From: Ruminococcus sp. Phil11
Lineage (GTDB): Bacteria; Bacillota; Clostridia; Oscillospirales; Ruminococcaceae
DNA: 64,000 nucleotides
Direction of reading: 5' to 3'
NCBI GenBank assembly: GCA_001940925.1
Contig: MSGZ01000021.1
Location: 145,018-209,017 of the forward strand
Part shown: positions 10,284-18,788 of the stretch, in pieces
Position numbering within the stretch: position 1 is the stretch's first letter
Layout of the letters: every line of letters starts with the position of its first letter
Program-made: the position numbers and the translations under genes
Notes under the pieces: model-generated
Database searches by the model: none
What the model saw: only the letters and a program-made list of their open reading frames with translations
What the model was told of the DNA's origin: nothing

Positions 10284-11010
10284 GCAGATCCCTCCTTTCT
10301 GTTAGATTTTGCGGGGTGATCAGGATCGCTTGCCGCAGGTACAAATCAGCTGTGCGCGAGAGGTAAAATGTGCGGCTGTCGATCTTTTGTCTCATCGAGG
10401 TGCATTTCTTATTTCGCTTGTTTCCTGTGCTGTTGAGCCTATTATACTCGTTCCATGACGATTTTTCAATTCGTTTTCGATGCTTTTTCGGGCGGCTTGA
10501 AGAACGGAAATCGCCCGTTCCGGATAATGATCATTTGGATTTCGCATAAACTGATTGTCAACATGATGATAATATGCTATAATATAATTATTGGGCGGTC
10601 GGGCGGTTTGAGTGATATGTATCCGGCACTTCTGTAATTGAGCAGGGGTGCTGTTTTCATCAGAATGTTGAATAGATGAACAATATTTTTTGAACGCCAA
10701 GATTGCAGGCCGGTTTTGCGGCTGCTTGCGGGAGAGAAAGATACTGTAGAATGAACTTGGTATAATAATATTGCATCTTTTTTCAACGGATTATCAAATT
10801 CCTTTACTATGTCCGTGACAACATTTGTGATAGTACCCATATGTGGGTTTCAATCTATACTTATGAACCAATTTGCCGTACTCTGGGTAACGGCTTGTTA
10901 ATCTATCCGATTCCTCCGGCGTTTTGAAAGCCATACGATTGATAAGCTTAAATTTATGTATCCGAAATATATGATGTCTGAAAAAAACAATAACATTCGG
11001 TATTTATTTG
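10284..11010. other. Gene-free stretch with one orphan promoter
   Basis: About 730 bp, AT-rich, with no reading frame that looks coding on either strand. It holds the promoter at 10555-10583 and otherwise nothing I can identify; it is probably the remains of the missing 5' part of the exporter operon. Confidence 0.5.
10555..10583 (+). promoter_or_regulatory. Orphan sigma-A promoter
   Basis: TTGTCA (10555-10560), 17 bp, TATAAT (10578-10583) with TGC in front. No credible gene follows for 600 bp, only a 6-codon reading frame at 10617. Confidence 0.55.
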
Positions 11011-11018
11011 CAGCATTC

Positions 11019-11083
11019 AGAGTCACACCGTGTGACTCTTAGAAAAGGAAAAAGCACCGGGATCATGACTGATCTCGGTGCTT
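11019..11083. terminator. Two adjacent inverted repeats upstream of the spore protein gene
   Basis: AGAGTCACA-CCG-TGTGACTCT (11019-11039) is a perfect 9-bp hairpin. It is followed by AAGCACCGGGATC / GATCTCGGTGCTT (11052-11064, 11071-11083), which on the reverse strand leads into TTTTTCC and would act as a terminator for leftward transcription. Confidence 0.5.
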
Positions 11084-11247
11084 CAGCATACCGCTCATTT
11101 TCATTCCAGAACATTCCTTTTATATTTTGCGCTGCAAACGATTATAATACTAGCACGGCAGCAAACAAACGGGACGGTCTGCAACAGGGCGGCCGATCCG
11201 ATCCGGCTGCCCCAAGCGCATCCGCGCAAGAAAAGGAGAGATTCACA

Positions 11248-11427
11248 ATGAAGGGTGAAATGACACAGAAGGGCAAGGAAGCCCTCGAACGGTTCAAGAT
11301 GGAATCCGCAAGCGAGGTCGGCGTGACCCTGAACAAGGGCTACAACGGTGACCTGACCTCCCGCCAGGCCGGTTCGATCGGCGGCCAGATGGTCAAGAAG
11401 ATGATCGACGCTTACAAGATGCAGTAA
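11248..11427 (+). CDS. Alpha/beta-type small acid-soluble spore protein
   Basis: 59 residues from an ATG preceded by AAAAGGAGAG. The C-terminal half carries the SASP motif: SEVGVTLNKGYNGDLTSRQ (E-x-G-V-x-L ... D-x-T-S/A-R) followed by GSIGGQMVKKMI, the GSxGGxMxKxxI signature. Such proteins coat spore DNA and protect it from UV and chemicals in the forespore; the E at the GPR protease site is part of SEVGV. It is slightly short but within the clostridial range. It is a single gene with its own terminator. AATACTA at 11147-11153 resembles a sigma-G -10, which would fit forespore expression, but the -35 is unconvincing. Confidence 0.9.
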   Translation: MKGEMTQKGKEALERFKMESASEVGVTLNKGYNGDLTSRQAGSIGGQMVKKMIDAYKMQ

Positions 11428-11437
11428 TGCAGCTTTG

Positions 11438-11476
11438 CAGAAAGGCTCCGCCGTGTGCGGAGCCTTTCTGTTTCTG
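11438..11476 (+). terminator. Terminator of the spore protein gene
   Basis: CAGAAAGGCTCCGC / GCGGAGCCTTTCTG with a 5-nt loop, 11 bp after the stop, then TTTCTG. Confidence 0.85.
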
Positions 11477-11507
11477 AAAAATGAGGTTCGGTATCTATAA
11501 ATAAGTG

Positions 11508-13199
11508 TTATTTTGCGGGAATGCTTTTTACGATCTCCTCTGCGCGGAGCAGTGCAACGTCAATGTGCGGACAGAAATTCTCTGCCCCGGCCGCTTCCTT
11601 CAGGCCGGCCTTTTCCATCGCGTGCATCGGCTGTTCGTTGACATGCGAGAACACGACCTGCACATTGTTTTTCCGGCAGCTTTTCACGATCTCGGAGAGC
11701 GTCTCCACGCCGGCGGCATCGACAGCCGGTACATCGCGCATCCGGATGACCAGTACATCGAAGTCACGGTCGTCCAGCATGTACTTGTACTTTTCCGACG
11801 CCGCAAAGAACATCGGGCCGTTGATCTCGTACACTCTGGTGCGTGCGGGAATCTTTTTGCGCTGGATGTTGTCGGGATCGGTGTCCTCGTCGTCGGCATC
11901 CGTCCATGTGCGCGCTTCGGTCACATCCGCCATGCGCTTGATAAAGAGCAGCGATGCGAGCACCAGTCCGGCACCGATCGCGACGACCAGATCGAACACG
12001 ACGGTCAGGACGATCGCGGTCAGCAGCACGGCGATATCGCTTTTCGGTGCCGTCTTTATCATCGTGCGGATATTTTTCCAGCCGCACATGTTATATGCAA
12101 CGATGAACAGGATCGCGGCGATCGTCGGCATCGGGATCATGGATGCGTAGGGCATCAGCAGCACAAGGATGCCGAGCAGTACCGCGGAATGCACCATGCC
12201 GGAGATCGGCGTTCTGCCGCCGTTCTTGACGTTCGCGGCGGTGCGGGCGATCGCGCCGGTCGCCGGGATGCCGCCGAACAGTGCCGAGCCGATATTGGCG
12301 ACGCCCTGTCCGATCAGCTCCATATTGGAGCGGTGCTTCGAGCCGATCATGCCGTCCGAGACAACGCAGGACAGCAGCGATTCGATTGCCGCGAGGATCG
12401 CAATGGTAAAGGCATTCGGCAGCATGGCGCGGATGCCCGCAAAGGTCACATGCGGCAGGACGAATTTCGGCGGTGCGCTGGAGATCGTGTACAGGTCACC
12501 GATCGTGTTGACATTCATGCCGGTCAGCTTCACGACTGCGGAGCAGAGCAGCACGGCGATCAGCGAGGCGGGGATCTTTTCCAGCTTTTTCGGCCAGAGG
12601 ATCAGCACGGCCAGCGACAGCAGACCGATCAGCAGCGCGGACACATTCAGGCTGCCGAGACATCGGAAGATCTCCGCGATCTTGTCAACGGTTTCGATCG
12701 GGGCGTTCTGAAAGGTCAGGCCGAGGAAATCCTTGATCTGTCCGATAACAATGGTCGCCGCAATGCCGAAGGTAAAGCCGGCGGTGATCGTGTTCGGGAT
12801 AAATTTCAGGAGCTTGCCGAAGCGGCACAGACCCATAATGATCAGCAGGATGCCTGCCATGACCGTCGAGAGGATGAGGCCGTCCATGCCGTCGGTCGCG
12901 ACGATGCCGGCAACGATCGTTGCAAAGGCGGCGGTCGGCCCGGCGATCTGCACGCGGCTGCCGCCTAAGAATGAGACGAGGAATCCGGCGACGATCGCGG
13001 TGTAAAGACCCTGCTCCGGGTTCACGCCGGAGGCCAGTGCGAGCGCAATGGAGAGCGGCAGCGCAATGATCGCGACGATGACGCCCGCGACGAGATCCTT
13101 GACGAACTGCGCCTTCGAGTAGGTTTTCAGGACGGAAAAAAGCTTCGGTTTCAGCTTATCCGCGGTGGGTTTCTGTTGGACTGTATCCAATTTTTTCAT
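11508..13199 (-). CDS. SulP family inorganic anion permease with STAS domain
   Basis: 563 residues. Residues 30-430 hold 10-14 membrane helices with the SulP signature region (IIALPLSIALALASGVNPEQ GLYTAIVAGF; split here for length) and the conserved NTITAGFTFGIA and GGIPATGAIARTAAN motifs. Residues about 440-555 form a cytoplasmic STAS domain (VYEINGPMFFAASEKYKYML, AVDAAGVETLSEIV). The family moves sulfate, bicarbonate or C4-dicarboxylates with Na or H; the substrate cannot be told here. The annotated ATG at 13199 abuts GGAG with no spacing, whereas an in-frame TTG three codons later is 9 bp from it and may be the real start. Its own promoter lies at 13227-13255. Confidence 0.95.
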   Translation of the reverse strand: MKKLDTVQQKPTADKLKPKLFSVLKTYSKAQFVKDLVAGVIVAIIALPLSIALALASGVNPEQGLYTAIVAGFLVSFLGGSRVQIAGPTAAFATIVAGIVATDGMDGLILSTVMAGILLIIMGLCRFGKLLKFIPNTITAGFTFGIAATIVIGQIKDFLGLTFQNAPIETVDKIAEIFRCLGSLNVSALLIGLLSLAVLILWPKKLEKIPASLIAVLLCSAVVKLTGMNVNTIGDLYTISSAPPKFVLPHVTFAGIRAMLPNAFTIAILAAIESLLSCVVSDGMIGSKHRSNMELIGQGVANIGSALFGGIPATGAIARTAANVKNGGRTPISGMVHSAVLLGILVLLMPYASMIPMPTIAAILFIVAYNMCGWKNIRTMIKTAPKSDIAVLLTAIVLTVVFDLVVAIGAGLVLASLLFIKRMADVTEARTWTDADDEDTDPDNIQRKKIPARTRVYEINGPMFFAASEKYKYMLDDRDFDVLVIRMRDVPAVDAAGVETLSEIVKSCRKNNVQVVFSHVNEQPMHAMEKAGLKEAAGAENFCPHIDVALLRAEEIVKSIPAK

Positions 13200-13226
13200 C
13201 TCCGTTTACAAATAATAGACCTAGAT

Positions 13227-13255
13227 ATTATACAGCGAAATGCAGCAGGAATCAA
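13227..13255 (-). promoter_or_regulatory. Promoter of the SulP gene
   Basis: Reverse strand TTGATT (13250-13255), 17 bp, TATAAT (13227-13232), 28 bp before the start codon. Confidence 0.7.
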
Positions 13256-13386
13256 GGCTTTTTTCGGGTTTCGGAGATTTTTGTCGGTTTTCATATTAAA
13301 TGTGCGGATGGACGGTTAAAATGCGGTGAATTAGCAGGGGGGGAACAGTACGCCGGAAATGCAGGCGTGCATCACGCTCCTTTCGG

Positions 13387-13415
13387 TTGACTTTTCCATG
13401 AAAACATGTTATAAT
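13387..13415 (+). promoter_or_regulatory. Promoter of the hypothetical gene at 13475
   Basis: TTGACT (13387-13392), 17 bp, TATAAT (13410-13415), 60 bp upstream of the start. Confidence 0.8.
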
Positions 13416-13474
13416 ATTAACAAATAGAGACTTCCGCTTGTTAATATTTGAGCATATGAACGGAGGATGTGTAA

Positions 13475-13996
13475 ATGCTGAATTTTACAAGATTTCGTAA
13501 TGCAAACGAAGAAGAAATAAGTGCTCTGAAAACACGGGGTCTGAAAAGCACACTTGGGAACCCCCTTTCCTTTGACACGAAATCTCTTTATGAGGATATT
13601 CTGATCACGGTCGATCACGCCTTTGCATTCTTTCCGGCTTCTTTTTTTGTTGATGATCTGGAGCAGAAAAAAGCAGAACGCGAATATCTCCGTGCGGAAT
13701 TCGACATCACAAGTCCTTATGATTTCATACCGGAAGAGTATCTGCTTCTTGCCGGCGACGCTGTCATTCGTGTATTTGCTCAGGTGCATGGTTTTCAAGA
13801 GGGCCGCTGCGTGAATATCAAATGCATTGCGATGCCCGAATTGCTTCTGCCGGAGCAGGACAGCGTAAAAGAGATCATCCGCAGTGCATTGTTCATTATG
13901 TATGCGCCCGACATCTTAAGTGCCGAAAAATACGGAATCAGACTGGAATATTCTGACAAAAGGGCAGAGATCAGAATCGTCGGAGCAGTGTATTGA
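13475..13996 (+). CDS. Hypothetical cytoplasmic protein
   Basis: 173 residues, start supported by GGAGGATG 7 bp upstream and by a consensus promoter. No signal peptide, membrane segment or family motif that I recognise. The sequence is acidic with alternating hydrophobic strands (KYGIRLEYSDKRAEIRIVGA at the end). It stands alone between the SulP gene and a repeat-rich intergenic region; codon use looks like that of its neighbours apart from a slightly lower GC content. Function unknown. Confidence 0.7.
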   Translation: MLNFTRFRNANEEEISALKTRGLKSTLGNPLSFDTKSLYEDILITVDHAFAFFPASFFVDDLEQKKAEREYLRAEFDITSPYDFIPEEYLLLAGDAVIRVFAQVHGFQEGRCVNIKCIAMPELLLPEQDSVKEIIRSALFIMYAPDILSAEKYGIRLEYSDKRAEIRIVGAVY

Positions 13997-14235
13997 TTAC
14001 TGCTTCGGGAATCAGAATCTGCAGCAACAGCTTTGGGAGCAGCAGCTGCCCCGCAGTGAATGGTGAAGAACGAATCGTGAATAATGGCGGTATCGCCTGC
14101 GGTGATTGAGTCTGATATGCCCGCAGGGAACACCGCTGTTATTCACTTTTTATTGTTCGTTATTCTAGAGTCACGGATACGAAATTGACCGATATACTAT
14201 CGACGGGCTTCATTATTGGGAGTAAGTATACTTTA

Positions 14236-14370
14236 AGAAGCCGCCCCGCGGCGGGCTTTAGCATTGGGAGCAGTAACCTGACAGAAGCCGCGTTTAGCGG
14301 CGTGTATTACGCTGCCGGGGAGAGCTTCGCCAACCGTCTCCGGAGGGAAACGGCTGTCGGCCCTGCCGAC
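14236..14370 (+). repeat. Dispersed intergenic repeat, copy A
   Basis: Two half units (AAGAAGCCGCCCCGCGGCGG at 14236, then GCATTGGGAGCAG, and AGAAGCCGCGTTTAGCGGCG at 14283) followed by GAGCTTCGCCAACCGTCTCC and GGAGGGAAACGGCTGTCGGC. The same ordered blocks recur at 32.6, 35.7, 36.45, 49.9 and 57.45 kb. The region 13997-14235 in front holds only short GTGAA-type direct repeats. Confidence 0.75.
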
Positions 14371-14460
14371 CCGGGCTCCGCGCCGCCTCGTCATCTCTCA
14401 CAAAAAAGACGGAGCGGAAAGCGGCCCGCATCAGAAACATGTCGATTTCTGCGAAAGCAC

Positions 14461-14489
14461 TTGCTTTTTTCCCGATTTTATATTACAAT
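14461..14489 (+). promoter_or_regulatory. Promoter of the phosphodiester glycosidase-like operon
   Basis: TTGCTT (14461-14466), 17 bp, TACAAT (14484-14489). Confidence 0.6.
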
Positions 14490-14530
14490 ATAGGGTGAAT
14501 CACTGCCGCAAAAAGGATGGTAAAAAAATC

Positions 14531-15562
14531 ATGGCAAGACCAAGACGCCAAAGCAATAATCGTTATGTCACGCTCGGCATCCGCGTGCTCATCCTTGTTA
14601 TCATTTCACTGCTGCTTTTCAGCTCCGCACGGCGGAAACTCGAAAAGCTCGTCACCGAAGAACAATTCCCGACTGCCGGACAGCAGTATGCACAGTTAAA
14701 GGAAGAAAAAGGCAGCATCCGCGCACTTTATACGATGTTCCGCGGCAAGGGCGAAAGCGCAGACGTCAAATCCGCCAGTATGCTGGAAAAGCGTCTCTCC
14801 GGCAAGCCCGATATCGCGAAGGTCAGGCTGCAGGCGGAAGCCGAACGCGCGGACGACAGCGAACAGCCCGCAACCGAGCTGATCGAGATCAACCGCGGGC
14901 TTTTCCGCGGCAAGCTGCTTCGCATCTCTGACCCGTCCCGCGTATTTATCGGCGTATCCGGCGCACTCGGCGGAGAAGCACCGGGCAAAAAGATCGAGGA
15001 GATTGCCAAGTCCTACGGTGCGGTCGCCGCAATCAACGCGGGCGGCTTTGACGATCCGAACGGCACCGGCAACGGCGGTACCCCGAACGGTCTCGTGATC
15101 TCGCAGGGCGAATGGGCATTCGGCTACGACTGGATGACCTACGAGGTCGTCGGCTTTGACAAAAAAGACAAGCTGCACTGCGGCTATATGACCGGCAAAC
15201 AGGCAAAGGAACTTGATCTGCGCGACGCAGCAAGCTTCGGGCCGATCCTGATCTCTGACGGCGTCAAGGTCAACAATTCCGGCAAATGGAGCGGCTACAG
15301 CCCGCGCACCGTCATCGGGCAGACCGACGACGGCACCGTGCTCCTCCTGCTGGTCGAGGGCAGACAGATCAGCAGCCTCGGTGCGACCTATGACGATGTT
15401 ACCCAGCTCATGCTGGAATACGGCGCAGTCAATGCCGGCAACATGGACGGCGGGGCATCCTCTGCCATGATCTATAACGGGGAACAGGTCACGATCAGCT
15501 CGTCGCTGAACGGTTCCAGAGCCGTTCCGAGCTGCTGGCTCGTTGCACCGGAAAAGGAATAA
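14531..15562 (+). CDS. Membrane-anchored phosphodiester glycosidase (NAGPA/DUF2233) family protein
   Basis: 343 residues from ATG 14531; the reading can be extended to a GTG at 14495 but AAAGGATGG fits 14531 better. One membrane segment near residues 14-33 (LGIRVLILVIISLLLFSS) anchors an outside domain. From about residue 130 the NAGPA fold is visible: GVSGALGGEAPGKKIEEIAK, AAINAGGFDDPNGTG, GPILISDG, SPRTVIGQTDDGTVLLLLVE GRQ (split) and the closing NAGNMDGGASSAMIYNGE, the family's GG-D/N-GG-S-S hallmark. Relatives cleave GlcNAc phosphodiesters in wall polymers or exopolysaccharides; the substrate here is unknown. It forms an operon with the next gene 13 bp downstream. Confidence 0.85.
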   Translation: MARPRRQSNNRYVTLGIRVLILVIISLLLFSSARRKLEKLVTEEQFPTAGQQYAQLKEEKGSIRALYTMFRGKGESADVKSASMLEKRLSGKPDIAKVRLQAEAERADDSEQPATELIEINRGLFRGKLLRISDPSRVFIGVSGALGGEAPGKKIEEIAKSYGAVAAINAGGFDDPNGTGNGGTPNGLVISQGEWAFGYDWMTYEVVGFDKKDKLHCGYMTGKQAKELDLRDAASFGPILISDGVKVNNSGKWSGYSPRTVIGQTDDGTVLLLLVEGRQISSLGATYDDVTQLMLEYGAVNAGNMDGGASSAMIYNGEQVTISSSLNGSRAVPSCWLVAPEKE

Positions 15563-15575
15563 GGGGGGACAGCCG

Positions 15576-17129
15576 ATGGAACAGAAAAGAAGAAACGGAC
15601 AGTCCCGCCCGCAGCAGCACAGAAGCAGCCGGAATGTTCAGGGTGCGCATTTCGCGGAGCACTCCGAGAGAAAGCCGGCACAGCAGCCGCCCCGCCAGAG
15701 AAGCACCGGCGGCGCACATGCAAAGGATCCCGCGCCGCAGCAGCGGACACGCCGTCCGGCAGATCAGCACAGCGCACCGCAGAACCGCGCACAGCGTCCG
15801 GTACAGCGGCGTCCGATGCAGCAGCACCCCGCGAATGCACAGCGGCGTCCGCAGCAGAACCGTCCGCAGCAGGGCAGACAGCAGCAATACCGTCCGCGCC
15901 CTGAAAATCAGCGGCCGCCGCAGCGGCAGCAGGCAGGTTACGGCACACGCGCAGCCGCCGCACGCCGTCCGCAGCAGTACCGCGGTGCACGCCGCGGCGC
16001 ATCGGATTCCGGCAGCAGCATCATGTTTATCCTGTTTCTGGTGCTGTATGTCATCATCGCCGGGATCATCATCCGGGCGGTCGTCAAAAAGGCAAACGGC
16101 TATATGCAGGAATACGAGGCATCCCGTCCGCGGTACAAGATCGAGGAATATGTCTCGAACATGGGCAGCGGATTCTATAACGATATGCTTGAACAGGCGA
16201 TCGAGAAAATGGAGCTCTCCCCCTACGAGCCGGCCTCCGCTGTGCTGAAGCGCACCAAAGCCGATGACGGCACCACAGGCAGCGGCGGGTATACCTATAA
16301 GAAAACGGAGAACTTTTCCGATTCCAAGCCGTCCTATTACATCATGCGGAATGACAAGGTCATTGCCGCGCTGACTGCGGAGCGTTCCGGCTGGACGGCA
16401 AAATACAGCTTCCCGGAGTGGCGCATCGCAGACCCTGTCTCCCTGATTGAGGTTGACAGCGAACCGGTCTATTCGCTTTCCGTGACGATGCCGAGAGGCT
16501 CCCGGCTGCGCGTCAACGGCAAATCGGTCGAGGAGGATGAGCTCCGCGAGACAGACTCCGAGCTGATCCTGACGAATGTCGAACGGCAGTATATGAAGCA
16601 GCCGCTTTCGGTGAAATTTGAGCTGACGGGGCTGTATACGCCGCCGGAGATCGCCGTCACGGACGAGAACGGCAAAACGCTCGAACCGGAGCGCACCCCG
16701 GAGCCCGGCGAGGCCGAGCAGGTCTATCTGTTCACGAAGCACGACACCGCAGAGCCGGACGAACAGCTCATCCAGCGTGCGGAGGAGCTGACCAAGGCGT
16801 ATTTTGACTATATCACCAACAAGGACGCCGACCGCTACAACAATATCGCGAAGCTGAACAATTATCTGCTGCCCGGCTCGGATGCCTCCGTGCTGATGCA
16901 GTCGATGCTGAATGATGTATACTGGAACAACCCGTATACCAACCGTACAGACAAGATTTTCAAGGTGACGCATGTCAAGATGTACTCCGAGAAGCTGTGC
17001 ACGGTCGAGATCCAGTTCGATACCACGCTGACCAAGCAGGTCACGAATGAGTACAGCGGTTCCGTCCGCTGGGTCATGGTCAACAACGGCTTCACATGGT
17101 ACGCGACCAGCATGAAGCTGCTGCCCTGA
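15576..17129 (+). CDS. Large single-pass membrane protein with Pro/Gln/Arg-rich cytoplasmic tail
   Basis: 517 residues from the ATG at 15576, 6 bp after AGGGGGG. Residues 1-145 are very rich in Gln, Arg and Pro with repeated RPQQ/QQxRP units and are probably disordered and basic. A membrane helix follows (IMFILFLVLYVIIAGIIIRA), then an extracytoplasmic part of about 350 residues with beta-rich sections (PVYSLSVTMPRGSRLRVNGK) and a C-terminal NTF2/TcaA-like unit (LTKAYFDYITNKDADRYNNI). I do not recognise the family. A basic cytoplasmic tail facing the nucleic acids or the wall-synthesis machinery plus a wall-side domain suggests a scaffold. Cotranscribed with the preceding glycosidase-like gene. 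Confidence 0.8.
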   Translation: MEQKRRNGQSRPQQHRSSRNVQGAHFAEHSERKPAQQPPRQRSTGGAHAKDPAPQQRTRRPADQHSAPQNRAQRPVQRRPMQQHPANAQRRPQQNRPQQGRQQQYRPRPENQRPPQRQQAGYGTRAAAARRPQQYRGARRGASDSGSSIMFILFLVLYVIIAGIIIRAVVKKANGYMQEYEASRPRYKIEEYVSNMGSGFYNDMLEQAIEKMELSPYEPASAVLKRTKADDGTTGSGGYTYKKTENFSDSKPSYYIMRNDKVIAALTAERSGWTAKYSFPEWRIADPVSLIEVDSEPVYSLSVTMPRGSRLRVNGKSVEEDELRETDSELILTNVERQYMKQPLSVKFELTGLYTPPEIAVTDENGKTLEPERTPEPGEAEQVYLFTKHDTAEPDEQLIQRAEELTKAYFDYITNKDADRYNNIAKLNNYLLPGSDASVLMQSMLNDVYWNNPYTNRTDKIFKVTHVKMYSEKLCTVEIQFDTTLTKQVTNEYSGSVRWVMVNNGFTWYATSMKLLP

Positions 17130-17164
17130 CGGAACGCCGCACATTTCGGAAATCCGCACAAAGC

Positions 17165-17195
17165 AAATGCCCTCAGATCCGCTCTGAGGGCATTT
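17165..17195. terminator. Bidirectional terminator
   Basis: Perfect 13-bp inverted repeat AAATGCCCTCAGA / TCTGAGGGCATTT between convergent genes ending at 17129 and 17222. Confidence 0.85.
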
Positions 17196-17221
17196 CACAT
17201 TTTATGAGTACGGCCGGAATC

Positions 17222-17749
17222 TTATACAATCTCCATCTGGCAGACCTTCATTGCATTGAGTGCATTCTCGTGGCTCTGCGGGGTCACACCCGCGCAGCAG
17301 TCCGCAGCGATCTTCACCGGAACCTCCGGGAACGCCGCCTTGACGATCATCGCATTGCTGATGACGCAGATATCCGTGCAGACGCCGACAAACAGGAACT
17401 CCTCGATCTTTCTGCGCTTGCCGATGATCTTCGGCAGATCGACCGCGCCGAACGTGCCCTTCTCGACCCAGATCACATTCTCACCGAGTGCCTTTTTGAC
17501 GGCGGCATCCGGCTTCCAGCCTGCCGTTCCGCGGATGCAGTGCGGCACGGGGAGCTTTTTGCCCTCCTGCGTATTCAGATAGTCCTCCGTGTGGGTATCC
17601 AGCGTGGCGATCAGGAGCCCGTCCGGATTCTCCCTGCGGAATTCCCTGATCTTCTGCACGACCGGCTTCACAACGGCAGCCGTTTCCGGATTGCCGAGCA
17701 CGCCCGTCAGAAAATCCTTCTGCATGTCAATGACGATCATTGCTTTCAT
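17222..17749 (-). CDS. pncA: Nicotinamidase / isochorismatase-family hydrolase
   Basis: 175 residues, ATG at 17749 behind AAAGGAG. Family marks: MIVIDMQKDFLTG with the catalytic Asp, DTHTEDY with metal-binding D-x-H, a Lys in the VEKGTFGAV segment, and FVGVCTDICVISNA, which holds the nucleophilic Cys in the usual V-C-T-D-x-C-V context. Nicotinamidase turns nicotinamide into nicotinate for NAD recycling. The upstream neighbour is an NrtR-like Nudix regulator, a classical pairing that favours a nicotinamidase over other isochorismatase-like roles. It is the last gene of a three-gene operon. Confidence 0.9.
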   Translation of the reverse strand: MKAMIVIDMQKDFLTGVLGNPETAAVVKPVVQKIREFRRENPDGLLIATLDTHTEDYLNTQEGKKLPVPHCIRGTAGWKPDAAVKKALGENVIWVEKGTFGAVDLPKIIGKRRKIEEFLFVGVCTDICVISNAMIVKAAFPEVPVKIAADCCAGVTPQSHENALNAMKVCQMEIV

Positions 17750-17769
17750 GGTGCTTCTCCTTTCGGTTG

Positions 17770-17946
17770 TCAGATCAGCTTGCGGATCACTCTGCCTGCG
17801 CCGCGGCGCATCACAGCGCGTGATCCCTGTCGGATGATCGTATCCGCCGCCTTCTTCGCGATGCGCTCGGCAGCTTCTTCGGTGACCCGCTGCACGATCC
17901 TCGTGCCGATCCTGCGGGCAATGCGTTTTGCAATCGGGTGTCTCAT
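17770..17946 (-). CDS. Small arginine/lysine-rich protein
   Basis: 58 residues (MRHPIAKRIARRIGTRIVQR ... ending GRVIRKLI). The ATG overlaps the stop of the Nudix gene (ATGA) and has AAAGGA upstream, and the stop is 20 bp before the nicotinamidase start, so it fits as a real operon member. About a third of the residues are Arg or Lys and the pattern is amphipathic helical throughout (AERIAKKAADTIRQG). No known family. It could bind nucleic acid or membranes. Confidence 0.65.
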   Translation of the reverse strand: MRHPIAKRIARRIGTRIVQRVTEEAAERIAKKAADTIIRQGSRAVMRRGAGRVIRKLI

Positions 17947-18707
17947 GATTTTCCGTCCTTTCTCCGGTAAAGCTTTGCGGTGCGGTGTGCAGCCGCTTCA
18001 TTATAATAGTCTGTTTCGGTGAGCTTCGGGAGCATTTTCTTGCGGAAATTCTGCGGTGAGGTACGCGTCCCTGTGATGAGCTCATAGGGCTGCTGCAGAT
18101 CGGAGACCGTGAACAGCTCCGGCATCAGATCAAAGATCAGGTCGTGATAAATGACCTCCCCGCGCAGCCTGTGAAAGCCGTCCACGATGATCTGCGCGTG
18201 GTCAAACGCAAGCAGATTTGTGACAGGTCTGCCGTTTTCGCAGTGCAGCAGGACTGCGCCGTCCGGCTCTGTCACCGTCAGGATTTCGCTGCCGTTTTCC
18301 GCGGTGCAGCTCACCTCCGCCCAGAACGCCGCAGCCGCATCGGACTGCGCCGCCGTTTCCGGCGTGACCGTTTTCGTCAGCGCGAGAAACGCGCAGGAGA
18401 TGATCCAGCCGCGGGGGTCGCGTCCGGTCTCGCTGTAAACGCCGAGCTGCATCAGCTTCGGGTCGGTGACGCCGGTCTCCTCGGAGAGCTCCCGCAGCGC
18501 AGCCTGTTCAAGGGTCTCTCCCCGCCGGAGAAATCCGCCCGGCAGCGAACAGCGGCCGCAGAACGGTTCCTCTCCGCGCCGCACGAGCAGCAGCTTTAAT
18601 CTGCGCTGCTTCAGCCCGCGGAGCGGCTCCGCCTTTTCCGTATCAAAGCCGAACACCACGGCGTCGGCAGCCACGGACGGGCGGTCGAATTGTTCAATGC
18701 TGTACAT
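17943..18707 (-). CDS. NrtR-like Nudix regulator / Nudix hydrolase
   Basis: 254 residues; ATG 18707 with GGAGGG. Residues 10-150 form a Nudix domain with an intact Nudix box GFLRRGETLEQAALRELSEE (G-x5-E-x7-R-E-x-x-E-E-x-G). Residues about 165-250 look like the winged-helix domain of the NrtR group (AQIIVDGFHRLRGEVIYHD, LITGTRTSPQNFRKKML). NrtR proteins bind ADP-ribose and repress NAD genes; many have degenerate Nudix boxes, whereas this one looks catalytically complete. Cotranscribed with nicotinamidase. Its own promoter contains a palindrome that could be an autoregulatory operator. Confidence 0.85.
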   Translation of the reverse strand: MYSIEQFDRPSVAADAVVFGFDTEKAEPLRGLKQRRLKLLLVRRGEEPFCGRCSLPGGFLRRGETLEQAALRELSEETGVTDPKLMQLGVYSETGRDPRGWIISCAFLALTKTVTPETAAQSDAAAAFWAEVSCTAENGSEILTVTEPDGAVLLHCENGRPVTNLLAFDHAQIIVDGFHRLRGEVIYHDLIFDLMPELFTVSDLQQPYELITGTRTSPQNFRKKMLPKLTETDYYNEAAAHRTAKLYRRKDGKS

Positions 18708-18731
18708 AGTCCCTCCGACTTCGGAACAATC

Positions 18732-18784
18732 AGTTACTAACTATCTGTTAATAAGATTATAGCACATCGCGGCCGCTTTGTCAA
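18732..18784 (-). promoter_or_regulatory. Promoter with palindromic operator for the Nudix/nicotinamidase operon
   Basis: Reverse strand TTGACA (18779-18784), 17 bp, TATAAT (18756-18761). AGTTACTAACT (18732-18742) is an 11-bp palindrome just after the start site, a fitting position for the NrtR-like protein. Confidence 0.75.
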
Positions 18785-18788
18785 GGGG

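Noticed and set aside
10841..10862. CRISPR-like GTTTCAATC segment
   Set aside because: A single occurrence with no repeat or spacer periodicity nearby.
11505..12968. 487-codon open frame antisense to the SulP gene
   Set aside because: His/Arg/Asp-rich mirror of transmembrane codons without signals.
15495..17198. 567-codon open frame antisense to the two secreted/membrane genes
   Set aside because: The plus-strand genes have signals, membrane segments and known motifs; the antisense frame has none.
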